In this document: in pieces, positions 25,050-33,900 of the stretch | Numbering within the stretch: the first letter of the stretch is position 1 | Layout of the letters: the number at the start of each line of letters is the position of its first letter | DNA from: DASRDB01 sp035652815 | Lineage (GTDB): Bacteria > Chloroflexota > Ktedonobacteria > Ktedonobacterales > Ktedonobacteraceae | Reading direction: 5' to 3' | Length of the DNA: 64,000 nucleotides | Assembly (NCBI GenBank): GCA_035652815.1 | Contig: DASRDB010000011.1 | Location: forward strand, 372,001-436,000 | Program-made: the position numbers and the translations under genes | The notes under the pieces: generated by a model | Told to the model about the DNA's origin: nothing | What the model saw: the letters and a program-made list of their open reading frames with translations, nothing else | The model's database searches: none

Positions 25050-25712
25050 TTACAGGTTGACTTCCTCTTTCGAGAGAATTTCATCGACCAGGCCGTATTC
25101 AACGGACTGCTGGGCGTTGAGGAAGTAGTTGCGGTCGGCGTCCTGCTGGATGCGCTCGCGGGTCTGGCCTGTATGGCGAGCCAGGATGTCATAGATGCTG
25201 TTGCGCAGGCGCAGGATTTCGCGAGCGGTGATTTCGATATCAGCCGCCTGACCTTCCGCGCCGCCGAGGGGCTGGTGAATCAATACGGTCGAGTTGGGCA
25301 GGCAGTAGCGTTTGCCTTTTTCGCCAGCCGCCAGCAGCACCGCGCCCATGCTCATCGCCATGCCAACGCAGACGGTCGAGACATCGGGCTTAAGCCACTG
25401 CATGGTGTCGTAGATGGCAAGGCCAGCATAGATCACACCGCCGGGCGAGTTGATATACAGGTTGATGTCTTTGGTCGCGTCCTCACTCTGAAGGTAGAGC
25501 AACTGTGCCACAACCAGGTTGGCGACGGTATCATCGATGGGCGTGCCAATGAAAATGATGCGCTCCTTCAACAGGCGCGAGAAAATGTCCATTCCACGCT
25601 CACCACGAGGCGTCGACTCAATGATGTAGGGGACGGTAAGCCCCCGGGGTTCCATGATTTCACGGGTTTCTTTGATCCATTTTGGATCTTTGGGATTGAA
25701 CAGACTACCCAT
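25050..25712 (-). CDS. clpP: ATP-dependent Clp protease proteolytic subunit
   Basis: ClpP is the tetradecameric serine peptidase of ClpXP/ClpAP-type cytoplasmic proteases. The 220-residue protein shows NLYINSPGG, the Ser-centred MAMSMGAVLLAAG (Ser121) and VLIHQPLGG (His146). By spacing from His to Asp in E. coli ClpP, the third triad position is Asn195 in DADRNYFL rather than Asp. It has about 20 residues more at the N-terminus than the mature enzyme, perhaps a propeptide. A promoter and a CIRCE-like element lie upstream, suggesting heat-shock control. Confidence 0.95.
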   Translation of the reverse strand: MGSLFNPKDPKWIKETREIMEPRGLTVPYIIESTPRGERGMDIFSRLLKERIIFIGTPIDDTVANLVVAQLLYLQSEDATKDINLYINSPGGVIYAGLAIYDTMQWLKPDVSTVCVGMAMSMGAVLLAAGEKGKRYCLPNSTVLIHQPLGGAEGQAADIEITAREILRLRNSIYDILARHTGQTRERIQQDADRNYFLNAQQSVEYGLVDEILSKEEVNL

Positions 25713-25910
25713 CTTTGCTCCTTTGAATATCCGTAACGATCTGTCTCTTTGCGAGTGTATGAGACACTATCGGTGAAACCTGAATGTGCAGAGGAAACCA
25801 GTTACGGGACTTCCTATCATCTCACATGAAATTGTAGACTTCCTGTACCTTATTCCAGGCAGGCTAGTTTCCATCAAGTGGATGATTCTTCACGAACAAT
25901 CGTGTACCTT

Positions 25911-25939
25911 ATGATAGCACCTACATTTGACAAACGCAA
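25911..25939 (-). promoter_or_regulatory. clpP promoter candidate
   Basis: Read on the minus strand: TTGCGT (25934-25939), 17-base spacer, TATCAT (25911-25916) with an extended TGC just upstream. The distance to the clpP start is about 200 bases, so the transcript would have a long leader. Confidence 0.5.
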
Positions 25940-25956
25940 GCAATCAGAAGCTATAT

Positions 25957-25983
25957 TTAGCACTCGCTGATAAAGTTTGCTAA
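25957..25983. promoter_or_regulatory. CIRCE-like operator (HrcA site) upstream of clpP
   Basis: TTAGCACTC, nine bases, then GTTTGCTAA. The CIRCE consensus is TTAGCACTC-N9-GAGTGCTAA, so the match is 9/9 plus 7/9 with the exact spacer. It lies 17 bases upstream of the predicted clpP -35 box and directly abuts the stop codon of the DnaI-like gene. Confidence 0.55.
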
Positions 25984-27504
25984 TTACTCGCGACGTGGAT
26001 TGCGAAGGCGATAATCTCCCGTTCCCTCGAAGTTAATGGTGGTCACCAGACTGGTATCCATCATGCGCGAGCGCACCCGCTCCTCGATACCCTGCAAGCC
26101 GAGATTGTTGGTGGTAATGATGGTTGGAAAGCGCGAGTTGTAGCGATAATTGAGTAGCTGGAACAGCTTTTCATTGGCCCAGGGCGAACTCTGCTGCGCG
26201 CCGAGATCATCGAGAACCAGCAGGGCGGCCTCGCGCATTTTATGGAAAAGCTGATCGTATACCTCGGTCGAGTTCGGCGCGTAGGTGGCGCGCAGGTGAT
26301 CGAGCAGATCGCTGACGGTACTGAACAGCACAAGACAGCCACGTGAGAGAGCCTTGTTAGCGATGGCCGCCGCCAGATGGGTTTTGCCGCAGCCGACCTT
26401 GCCGATCATAACCAGCCAGCCCTGCGGATCATCAGCGTATTCCTGCGCGATGAGGTACGCCTCTTGCACAGGACGAGAGACGTTAGGCCGGAAGTTTTCA
26501 AAGGTCTTGTCACGTAGATCGCCCAGGTTGGAGAGTTCTTGCAGTTGCTGCCGCCGGCGATTTTTGCGCTCAACCTCTTTACATTCGCAGGCAATGGGTT
26601 TGCCGAAATTGGGATGGCCATAGGGAACATCGGCGCGCAAATAGCCCGCGCCCTTGCAAATTGGGCAGATCGCCGATGACGGATTATAGGGAGCCGGAAT
26701 CAAGCCAACTTGCTGCTCGCGTATCATGGACTGGCGAGGCTGGCGGTTCGGTTCGCGAATAAGATGCTGGTCGTTCTGGCTCAAATGCGCAAGCGCCTGC
26801 GCCCTGTTGAGGGGCTGCGTGACGCGATGCGAGCGATAGATTTCTGGCGCTGGTTGTACCTGTGGCTGCGGCGCGGGCAGGCGCACCTCGCGAGTAGCCT
26901 GTCGATCCACAGGCGGGCGAACGAGGGGCAGGCGCGTCTCCGGTTCAGGCTGCGAGTGCAACTGGCGTGTCACTTGCGGACGGTTGCTCCTGCCATAGGT
27001 TTGCGCAATGCGCATGGCTCCCCGGCTCACAGGCGGAGCAGTACGCATAGGCATCTCTGGCCCAATATTTTCGGGCGGCAGGTCGTTGTCAAGCACATCG
27101 TCTTCCCAATCGCCGAAGCGCATATTAGCGGTATCATCTTCCCAATTATCCTGGACATCGGCATGATCGGGGTGATAGCTATCTCCCTGGTAGGCAGGCA
27201 TGTTCCTCGAATTTGGCCAGGTAGATTCGCGTGGCGCAGTTGGCCGATGAGCCGCGCTACTTTGCAGACGCGACTGTGGAAAGGAAGCGCGAGTAGGATG
27301 CGCGCCGGTCTGTTCTGGGCGTGGACGTGGGGCCAGCCTATGCTCCGGGGGCGCGTATTTTCCCAGGTGGGCGGTTTGTTCCGGTGGCGTGTAGCGAGTC
27401 GGCCTTGTAACCGGACGGTTCCGCTGTTCGGGCATATCTTGTTGTGCTTCGTGTTCTCGCTGGCGCTGTAGCGCACGTGCCATGATCTCATTCAGGCGTT
27501 CCAT
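25984..27504 (-). CDS. DnaI/DnaC-like helicase-loader ATPase
   Basis: The 506-residue protein has a long Arg/Pro/Gln-rich, probably disordered N-terminal region (about residues 10-265), a Cys-rich zinc module starting CPICKGAGYLR and ending ACECKEVE (about 275-310), and an AAA+ domain with Walker A IGKVGCGKTH (about 367-377) and Walker B LLVLDDLGAQ. This order is that of DnaI/DnaC helicase loaders, but the N-terminal extension is far longer than in B. subtilis DnaI. It would load DnaB at origins or stalled forks. ATG 27504 overlaps the DnaD-like gene by 13 bases; ATG 27558 would overlap more. Confidence 0.8.
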   Translation of the reverse strand: MERLNEIMARALQRQREHEAQQDMPEQRNRPVTRPTRYTPPEQTAHLGKYAPPEHRLAPRPRPEQTGAHPTRASFPQSRLQSSAAHRPTAPRESTWPNSRNMPAYQGDSYHPDHADVQDNWEDDTANMRFGDWEDDVLDNDLPPENIGPEMPMRTAPPVSRGAMRIAQTYGRSNRPQVTRQLHSQPEPETRLPLVRPPVDRQATREVRLPAPQPQVQPAPEIYRSHRVTQPLNRAQALAHLSQNDQHLIREPNRQPRQSMIREQQVGLIPAPYNPSSAICPICKGAGYLRADVPYGHPNFGKPIACECKEVERKNRRRQQLQELSNLGDLRDKTFENFRPNVSRPVQEAYLIAQEYADDPQGWLVMIGKVGCGKTHLAAAIANKALSRGCLVLFSTVSDLLDHLRATYAPNSTEVYDQLFHKMREAALLVLDDLGAQQSSPWANEKLFQLLNYRYNSRFPTIITTNNLGLQGIEERVRSRMMDTSLVTTINFEGTGDYRLRNPRRE

Positions 27505-28235
27505 ACTTGCCTGCCTTCCGTTTCCCAGCGCCGTAAGATGGCGCGGATATATTTCCAATTTCGCTTATTATATTGCACTGCCAGGCGAAATGCCTCCTCG
27601 ATCCACTCCGCCGGATACTGGGCGGCGGCATCTTTGAGGTCATCCGCGATCAATGGAGAAAGGAGACCGATATTTTGTTCGTATAAGACAAAGATATTAG
27701 GACGTTCAATTTGTACCTGTATATGTGCTGCCTCGTGATTTGAGGCGTAGGCGGACGAACCCGCCGGAATAGCTACCGCGTTTTCCTGTGCCACCTGCTC
27801 CTCAAGGCTGAGCATGCTGGCCGGAACAACTTCACCTCCTTGTAATTCACGTACAACCTTGCGGCTTCGTGCCGTGTTAAAGAAATACCAGCCTGTGATC
27901 TCTTCCTGCTCGCCGTCCTCGCTCAATAATTTCAGATAAATGCGTAAGATAGTGCCGCGAGCAACAGCCTGTTCCAGGCCGCGAGAAATGCGCTCCTCCG
28001 GTGGGCGCGGGTCGCCTTTGCGTTTCATGCTTTGCAACAACACCCTGTCGGCCAGCAATTCGCGTTCGCTGACACAGCGTGGGTCGCCTCGTTTCTGTGC
28101 GAGCAGCCAGAAGAGATGCAGCGTCACCTTGAGTTCCGCCATATCTTCTATCTCCGGCAGCAGTACCGTGAAGAATGCTTCCGGTACCGGCACATAGGGA
28201 TTTTTCCCTGATGGAAATCCGGTAAAGAGTGTCAT
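27492..28235 (-). CDS. DnaD-like replication protein
   Basis: The 247-residue protein has an N-terminal winged-helix-like part (LKVTLHLFWLLAQKRGDPRC) and a C-terminal DnaB2/DnaD domain. The latter includes VLYEQNIGLLSPLIADDL and ends WKYIRAILRRWETEG, the YxxxIGxxxP and W-x-YI-x-x-IL-x-x-W patterns of the family. DnaD-family proteins remodel DNA and help deliver the helicase loader. Position between dnaB and the DnaI-like gene supports this role. It starts 18 bases after the dnaB stop. Confidence 0.75.
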   Translation of the reverse strand: MTLFTGFPSGKNPYVPVPEAFFTVLLPEIEDMAELKVTLHLFWLLAQKRGDPRCVSERELLADRVLLQSMKRKGDPRPPEERISRGLEQAVARGTILRIYLKLLSEDGEQEEITGWYFFNTARSRKVVRELQGGEVVPASMLSLEEQVAQENAVAIPAGSSAYASNHEAAHIQVQIERPNIFVLYEQNIGLLSPLIADDLKDAAAQYPAEWIEEAFRLAVQYNKRNWKYIRAILRRWETEGRQVWNA

Positions 28236-28253
28236 AGCATCGCATCCGTTTAA

Positions 28254-30218
28254 TTATTCTTCTGGTACCTGGTTGACTTCCAGGTCGCGGAACCGCGTCT
28301 GACTGGCCTGGAAGTATAGACTTATATCCCCAAGAGGTCCATTTCTGTGTTTCGCCACAATAATATCGGCAATATTCTTTTTTTCCGAGTCAGGATTATA
28401 GACGTCGTCCCTATAAATAAACATAACGATGTCTGCGTCCTGCTCTATACTGTTATGGACGATCATATCCCCCGCCACAAAATTATGCAGCCCCTCGACC
28501 GTCAGATCATAGACGTCTGCTTCCCCGTCTGGTTCTATGGACGTGATTTCGTCCCAATAGACATCCCCTGTAGGGACGCGATTCATCGCGTCCTGCCGAT
28601 CATGTACAATTACCTGGGTGGACGTGATGAATTGTGTCCCTACATAATCGCGGTCTATCTGGTTAACATCCACCTGTGTGTTATACAGCGATGGGGTGGA
28701 CGCGATGAATCGCGTCCCTACAGCATTCCCAATCGTGTCCTGCGTCGATGGGGTGGACGCGATGAATCGCGTCCCTACATTTTCGCCCCAGGGTAGGGCA
28801 ATTCTGGTATTTGGCGATAGATTGTCCAGTCGTTCCCAACCCCGAATCGTCAAGAATTTATGATTCGCCGTTGCGCGTATAGTTCTCCCCAGGCGGGTAG
28901 TCATTTTAAATACAGGTTTGTGACCTGTTGCGAAGGCGTGAGTGACTTCGCGTGGTTCCAGTTTCCAGGTTTCTGTATTTAAGGCTAGCACCTTAAAGCC
29001 AGATTGCCCTACGAGTTGTTCTATAGGCTTGTAATTGCCTGACGTGGGCAAATAGACAAGCGTATCACCTGTTAAGCAGCCACTTTCGCGCAGGTCTGAC
29101 AGTTGAGGTACCTTTGATTGCCTGCTCTCAACAGCACGCGACAATTGCGCTAACGCAAGGATAGGCACATTCAGTTCTCTTGCCAGTCCTTTGAGGCTGC
29201 GGCTGATTTCGGAGATCTCCTGGACGCGGTTCTCGTTGCGCCTGCCGCCGATGGTGGCCTGCATGAGTTGCAGGTAGTCCACGATAATCATATCGACGCC
29301 TTGCTCGGCTTGCAGGCGGCGTGCTTTGCTGCGCATCTCGGTGGTTGAGATACCGGCGGTGTCGTCGATCCAGATATTGGCTTCGGCGAGCGTGTCCATC
29401 GCGTAGACGATGCGGTCCCACTCGTCGTCTTCGATCCAACCTGTGCGGAGCCGCTGCTGGTCGATAGAGGCGTCCATTGAAAGCAGGCGCTGCACCAGTT
29501 GCTCCTTGCTCATTTCCAGGCTGAAGATGGCGATGGAGCGTTGGAACTTAACGGCGGCGTTGTGTGCAAGGCTTAAGGCCAGGGACGTTTTACCAACACC
29601 AGGCCTCGCAGCTAAAATAAGCAAATCCGATTTTTGCAAGCCACCCGTGAGCCTGTCGAGATCAGTAAAACCCGTTGGGACGCCGATGATGGAGCCGCGC
29701 CGCTCGTGAAGTTGTTCGAGTTTGTCGCGGTATTCGTCGAGAATGTCGCTGATGTGCGAGAAGTCGGCGCGGGCGTGGCGCTGGCTGATTGAGAAGATCA
29801 GTTGTTCAGCTTTTTCTAGCGCGGCGTCGGAGTCGTCGGATTCGTAGGCGACGGCTGCAATCTGTCCGGCGGCGTGAATGAGGCGGCGCAGGATGGCCTT
29901 GCGCTCGACGATGCGACCATAATATTCGATATTGCCGCTGGTTGGAACCTGGTTGATGAGCGAGGTGATATAGGCGGGGCCGCCTACCTCTTCCAGTTTG
30001 TTGCGCCGCTCCAGTTCGTCGCAAATGGTGATGAAGTCGGCGGGCTGGCGCTGTTCAAAGAGGTGGAGAATGACCTCGTAGATGGTGCGATGCGCGTCGC
30101 GATAGAAGTCATCGGGATGCAGGAAATCGGATACCTGCACGATGGCTTCCGGGTCGATGATGATACTACCCAGGACGCCGCACTCGGCCTCTATGTTTTG
30201 CGGTAAAAGTTTCTCCAC
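28254..30218 (-). CDS. dnaB: Replicative DNA helicase DnaB with mini-intein
   Basis: The 654-codon precursor splits into a 445-residue helicase and a 209-residue intein (residues 381-589). The host protein has the N-terminal DnaB domain, the RecA-like core with Walker A AARPGVGKTSLAL (about residues 203-215), FSLEMSKEQL, Walker B MIIVDYLQLM, and the C-terminal QASQTRFRDLE. It unwinds DNA ahead of the fork. The intein interrupts SDLRESG/SIEQDAD, the site also used by the Synechocystis DnaB intein. Splicing residues are Cys381, the C-terminal HN pair and Ser590. A perfect extended -10 lies upstream, and the DnaD- and DnaI-like genes follow. Confidence 0.95.
   Translation of the reverse strand: MEKLLPQNIEAECGVLGSIIIDPEAIVQVSDFLHPDDFYRDAHRTIYEVILHLFEQRQPADFITICDELERRNKLEEVGGPAYITSLINQVPTSGNIEYYGRIVERKAILRRLIHAAGQIAAVAYESDDSDAALEKAEQLIFSISQRHARADFSHISDILDEYRDKLEQLHERRGSIIGVPTGFTDLDRLTGGLQKSDLLILAARPGVGKTSLALSLAHNAAVKFQRSIAIFSLEMSKEQLVQRLLSMDASIDQQRLRTGWIEDDEWDRIVYAMDTLAEANIWIDDTAGISTTEMRSKARRLQAEQGVDMIIVDYLQLMQATIGGRRNENRVQEISEISRSLKGLARELNVPILALAQLSRAVESRQSKVPQLSDLRESGCLTGDTLVYLPTSGNYKPIEQLVGQSGFKVLALNTETWKLEPREVTHAFATGHKPVFKMTTRLGRTIRATANHKFLTIRGWERLDNLSPNTRIALPWGENVGTRFIASTPSTQDTIGNAVGTRFIASTPSLYNTQVDVNQIDRDYVGTQFITSTQVIVHDRQDAMNRVPTGDVYWDEITSIEPDGEADVYDLTVEGLHNFVAGDMIVHNSIEQDADIVMFIYRDDVYNPDSEKKNIADIIVAKHRNGPLGDISLYFQASQTRFRDLEVNQVPEE
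28570..28643. repeat. REP-like family A pair inside the intein (A3a)
   Basis: The left unit is GTAG plus GGACGCGATTCATCGCGTCC. The right unit is a diverged inverted copy, GGACGTGATGAATTGTGTCC plus CTAC. The pair is contained in the intein coding sequence on the opposite strand. Confidence 0.9.
28698..28721. repeat. Single REP-like family A unit inside the intein (A3b)
   Basis: GGACGCGATGAATCGCGTCC followed by CTAC, an exact single family A unit, encoding part of the peptide VGTRFIASTP on the minus strand. Confidence 0.9.
28755..28778. repeat. Single REP-like family A unit inside the intein (A3c)
   Basis: A second exact single unit, identical to A3b and in the same orientation and frame, so the peptide VGTRFIASTP occurs twice in the intein. 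Its CTAC end (28778) coincides with the boundary between recognisable intein sequence and the insert. Confidence 0.9.
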
Positions 30219-30252
30219 CGTTTCCCTCTAGAAAATTTGCTCTCTTAGGCGG

Positions 30253-30258
30253 ATTATA
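30253..30258 (-). promoter_or_regulatory. dnaB extended -10 promoter element
   Basis: On the minus strand this reads TGC-TATAAT, a perfect -10 with an extended TG motif, 35 bases upstream of the dnaB start codon. No good -35 hexamer is visible at the usual distance, consistent with an extended -10 promoter. GAGGG precedes the ATG at 30218. Confidence 0.6.
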
Positions 30259-30399
30259 GCACATAAGTTCGATTTTTTGCGCCCGATTCTGCCTGGAGAA
30301 AGGGACAAAAAACCGCTTAAAATTCGATCTCTCTTTTGGGTGCCTCACTAGTGTAGCGAATATTTTGGCGTAAATCAATTGGCGTTTATGGATGAGCCA

Positions 30400-30543
30400 T
30401 GTGGATATGTGGATATCTGCTACCCCGTTTTGAGAAGAAATGAGGCTGCTTACATGACATAATATGAGTTTTCCCCGACTTATCCACCAGTTTTCTACAG
30501 TTATCCCTACTTATCCCCAGAGTTATCCACAAGCTTATCCACA
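30400..30543. promoter_or_regulatory. Cluster of DnaA boxes upstream of dnaB
   Basis: Two perfect boxes TTATCCACA are at 30523-30531 and 30535-30543. TTATCCACC is at 30480-30488, and weaker TTATCCCTA and TTATCCCCA are at 30501-30509 and 30511-30519. Two overlapping inverted TGTGGATAT sites are at 30400-30408 and 30408-30416. The array sits between the dnaB operon and the EccC-like gene. It could be a DnaA-regulated promoter, a DnaA titration site or an origin; the sequence alone does not decide. Confidence 0.7.
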
Positions 30544-30641
30544 GGGAAAGCCTAAAAATTCCGAAATATGGATGAAATTTCTATAGTTGGGAATAACCAT
30601 TTTGGGTAGTAATCTGTCAATCTTTGTGATGCTCCCCTTGC

Positions 30642-30770
30642 TGTCATCCTGAGCGAAGCATCCCATAAAAAAAGACCCGCTCGCATGTCATCCTGAGCGA
30701 AGCGAAGGATCTCTGGCCGCCACTGGTTCGACACGGTCGGGAGAGATCCTTCGCTTCGCTCAGGATGACA
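30642..30770. repeat. Family B repeat (B4) plus partial copy
   Basis: A truncated left arm (GTCATCCTGAGCGAAGCATC) is followed by a complete inverted pair (about 30685-30770) whose arms use GAGCGAAGCGAAGGATCT in place of GAGCGCAGCGAAGGATCT. It lies upstream of the EccC-like gene, next to the DnaA boxes. Confidence 0.85.
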
Positions 30771-30913
30771 TCTGGAGGCAGGGTTGGAATGGTATGACAG
30801 GTAAAGGGCCATTTGCTGATAGAGGTAAGGACTTCCGGCACTATGATGTAGAACAATTGTGACGAAGGTAGAGTTTGAAAGTATTTGTATGAAAGTTGAG
30901 AGGATTGAGGGAG

Positions 30914-33900
30914 ATGCCAGGAGATAACCAGCCGCCCGCGCTGCAGCGAGAGATGTTTAACCGCCCGCCGCGCATCTGGCCTTCGTTCCCTCAAGGAAAG
31001 GTGACGATACCCGCCCCACCGGCCCGCGAAGCGTTACCCCCTAAACCACCGGCTGTCACCATCGTCTTGCCGCTGGTTATGGTCGCGCTGTACGTGGGTA
31101 TCTCACTGCTTACATTTCACGGGCAGATGCAACAACTGGTGTTTGTGCTGCCAATGGTGCTGTTTAGCATAATGACCCCTGCGGCTACCATATTGACGAC
31201 GCGCCAGAAGATACGCCAGGTGAAACGGCAGTGGAAGCAGGGCGATAAAAAGTATCGCGCGCTTTTGAAAACCCTGCGTCTTCAGCTTGAGGAGAAAGCC
31301 GACGAGCAACGACGGGTAGCATTGCTGAAGGACCCGGACAATACCGAGTTAGAGACGTACATTCAGGAACGTACCCACCTGTGGGAACGACGGCCTGACG
31401 ACCCGGACTTCCTGTCGGTGCGCGTGGGGCGAGGTGCGGCTCCATTTCTTATCGAAATCCAGGCCCCCGAACTGGAAATTACTCATCCCATGCTCCCCGA
31501 ACTGGAGAAGTTCCGCGCTGAGTTTGCAATGGTGAAGGATATACCATGCAGTGTGTCGCTGCCAAAGGTAAAGTCGATGGGTATTACAGGGCCGCGCCAG
31601 ATTGTGGCCGACTTTACACGCGGTTTTCTTTGCCAGATTGCCACGCTGCACTCTCCCGAGGATGTGCGCATCATTGGCCTGTTTCCCGCCAGGCAGAAGC
31701 AGGATTGGGAGTGGTTGCGCGATTTGCCGCATACACTGCCCTGGAAGCAGACGAAGGGCAACAAAATGGAACGACTCTTCGCGGCAGGCCAGGACGAGGC
31801 TGATTTGCTCCTGAACGTGCTGTTGGAAGAGTTGAGCCAGCGTGCCATACGTGGCACTGAGGCTGACCCGGCTGCTATACCCGTTATGAACAATGGCGCG
31901 CAGGAGATGCCCCTGCCTCATCTTGTGGTGATTGTGCATGATTATATCGAGGCGCGCAAGCATCCCGCGCTCAGTCATGCGTTCAAACTGGGCGAGCAGC
32001 TTGGCGTCTCCGTCATTTACCTGGTGGCGCAGGAGCAGGCAATACCGGGCGAGTGCCGGGGCATAATCCGCATTCTCGACTCGGAGCATTTAAGCTATGC
32101 CGCTGCCGGGTATGCTGGAGATACACTCACGGATGTGCGCTCTGATATTATGGAACTGGCGATGGCAGTACGCATAGCACGAGCAATGTCACACTTACAA
32201 GTCGCGGTAGAGGGCGAGGATGCTGTTGATATTCCCACCAATGTGCGCCTGTTAGACCTGCTGGATATCGCCTATGCCGATCAGGTAAATATCGAACAAT
32301 GGTGGAGTGCGCCGCCCTTTGGACGATTGCGCATTCCTATAGGCGTGGGCCTGAATGGGACCATCTGGATCGATTTTAACGATAACGCGCATGGCCCGCA
32401 TGGTATTATCGCGGGTACGACTGGCGCGGGCAAAAGCGAACTGCTGAGTTCCTTGATTGTTGGTTTAGCGATGACGCATCATCCTCACCTCGTCAATTTC
32501 GTGCTGGTGGATTTCAAAGGCGGTGCGGCCTTTAAACCCTTTGAGAAAATTCCGCACACCGTAGGGATGGTGAGCGATCTAAGCGGTCGCCTGACTGAAC
32601 GTGCTCTACACGCGCTCAAGAGCGAACTGCGGCGGCGCGAGCATATTCTGAGCGAGGCCAACGCCAAGAAGATTGCGCAATATCAGGCCATGCGTATGCA
32701 GAATCCCTCGGCCTTTCCGCCCCTGCCCAATCTCTTTATCATCATTGACGAATTCGCGGAACTGGCGAAGGAGCACCCTACCTTTATGGATGGTGTAGTG
32801 AGCGTGGTGCAGAAGGGCCGCAGCCTGGGCGTACACCTGGTCCTGGCCACACAGAAGCCGACCGGTTCGGTCAATCCTAATATCTGGTCGAACCTCAAGT
32901 TCCGTATCTGCCTGCGCGTGGCCTCGGTGCAGGACAGCCGCGATATGCTGGGACGTTCTGAGGCGGCGCTGCTGCCGAGCGGCATTCCTGGCCGCGCCTA
33001 CTTCCAGATCGGCTCCGAGGTCTTTGAGTTGTTCCAGAGCGCGCGTATCTCTCAGAAGGCGCGTGTTTCAAACGAGGCCATTATTCTAGAGAAGCAGGCT
33101 GCTGTCGGCGCGGAAGAGGTGACAGACCAGAAAGTCTTGATGGATTTGATCGAGCCGTACACGGAAACGATAGGCCGTGAATTGTTCCGGCCCTGGCCTG
33201 ATCCCTTACCTGCGCGATTGAGCCTGGAAGATCTTTATCGCAGGCATGATATGCCGTCGCGCTTGAATGATGGAAACCCGGCGACGACACCCACTTATGG
33301 CTGGCTGAACTTTCCGGTAGGGCTGGTTGATTTGCCGGTGGAACAAAAGCAGGAGCCGTTGTTCCTTGATTTGCCTCGCCAGGGCGGGCATATTCTGGTT
33401 GCGGGCGCGTCCGGCTCGGGGAAAAGTACTTTCTTACGCGCTTGCGTGCTTGCGCTTGCCCAGACACACACGCCAGCGCAACTGAATATGTACCTGGTAG
33501 ACTACGGCGGTCAGGCTCTGCGCGTCTTTGAAAAGTTGCCTCACGTTGGCGGTATCTTCGGAGAGTCCGACGAGGAGCATATTCGACGCCTGCTGCGCAA
33601 ACTGCAAAGCATCATCGAGGAACGCAAAACGCTCTTTCGGACGTACCAGATCGATGATTTTCTAGCCTTTCAGCGCCGTCGTCTAGAGAATAATGCTTTG
33701 CCGGACTTACCAGCAGTAGTGCTGGTGATCGACAAATTTATCGAGTTCAAGCAGGCGCACGATAAAGATATGGACTTGTTGCTCTCCATAGCGCGCTTCG
33801 GACGTAACTATGGCGTTTTCCTGATCTTGAGCGCCGATAGGCCCGTCTCCGTCCCATCACAATTGATGAGCCTGATTGATCTACGTATCGGCCTGCGATT

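Larger units (their letters stand above)
28452..29078 (-). other. DnaB mini-intein (Hint domain) with repeat-derived insert
   Basis: The first residue is Cys (TGC at 29076-29078) in CLTGDTLVYLP. The block B-like TRLGRTIRATANHKFLTIRG and the C-terminal DVYDLTVEGLHNFVAGD plus MIVHN match the Synechocystis DnaB intein closely. The splicing domain is about 139 residues (381-480 plus 551-589). The intervening 70 residues (481-550) are not a LAGLIDADG endonuclease but the in-frame translation of REP-like family A units. Splicing competence is predicted from intact terminal residues, not shown. Confidence 0.9.

Noticed and set aside
26710..27471. 253-residue + strand frame opposite the DnaI-like gene
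   Set aside because: It is antisense to a clear ATPase gene and its composition mirrors that gene's Arg/Pro-rich N-terminal region.
28254..30218. dnaB broken by a frameshift or insertion
   Set aside because: The interruption is in frame, begins with Cys, ends HN followed by Ser, and matches the Synechocystis DnaB intein site; it is an intein.
30552..30812. Minus-strand frame containing CHPERSEGS-type peptide as a protein gene
   Set aside because: The peptide is the translation of family B repeat arms; similar frames appear at every B copy (for example near 2750, 14819 and 58138) with no ribosome site or conserved context.
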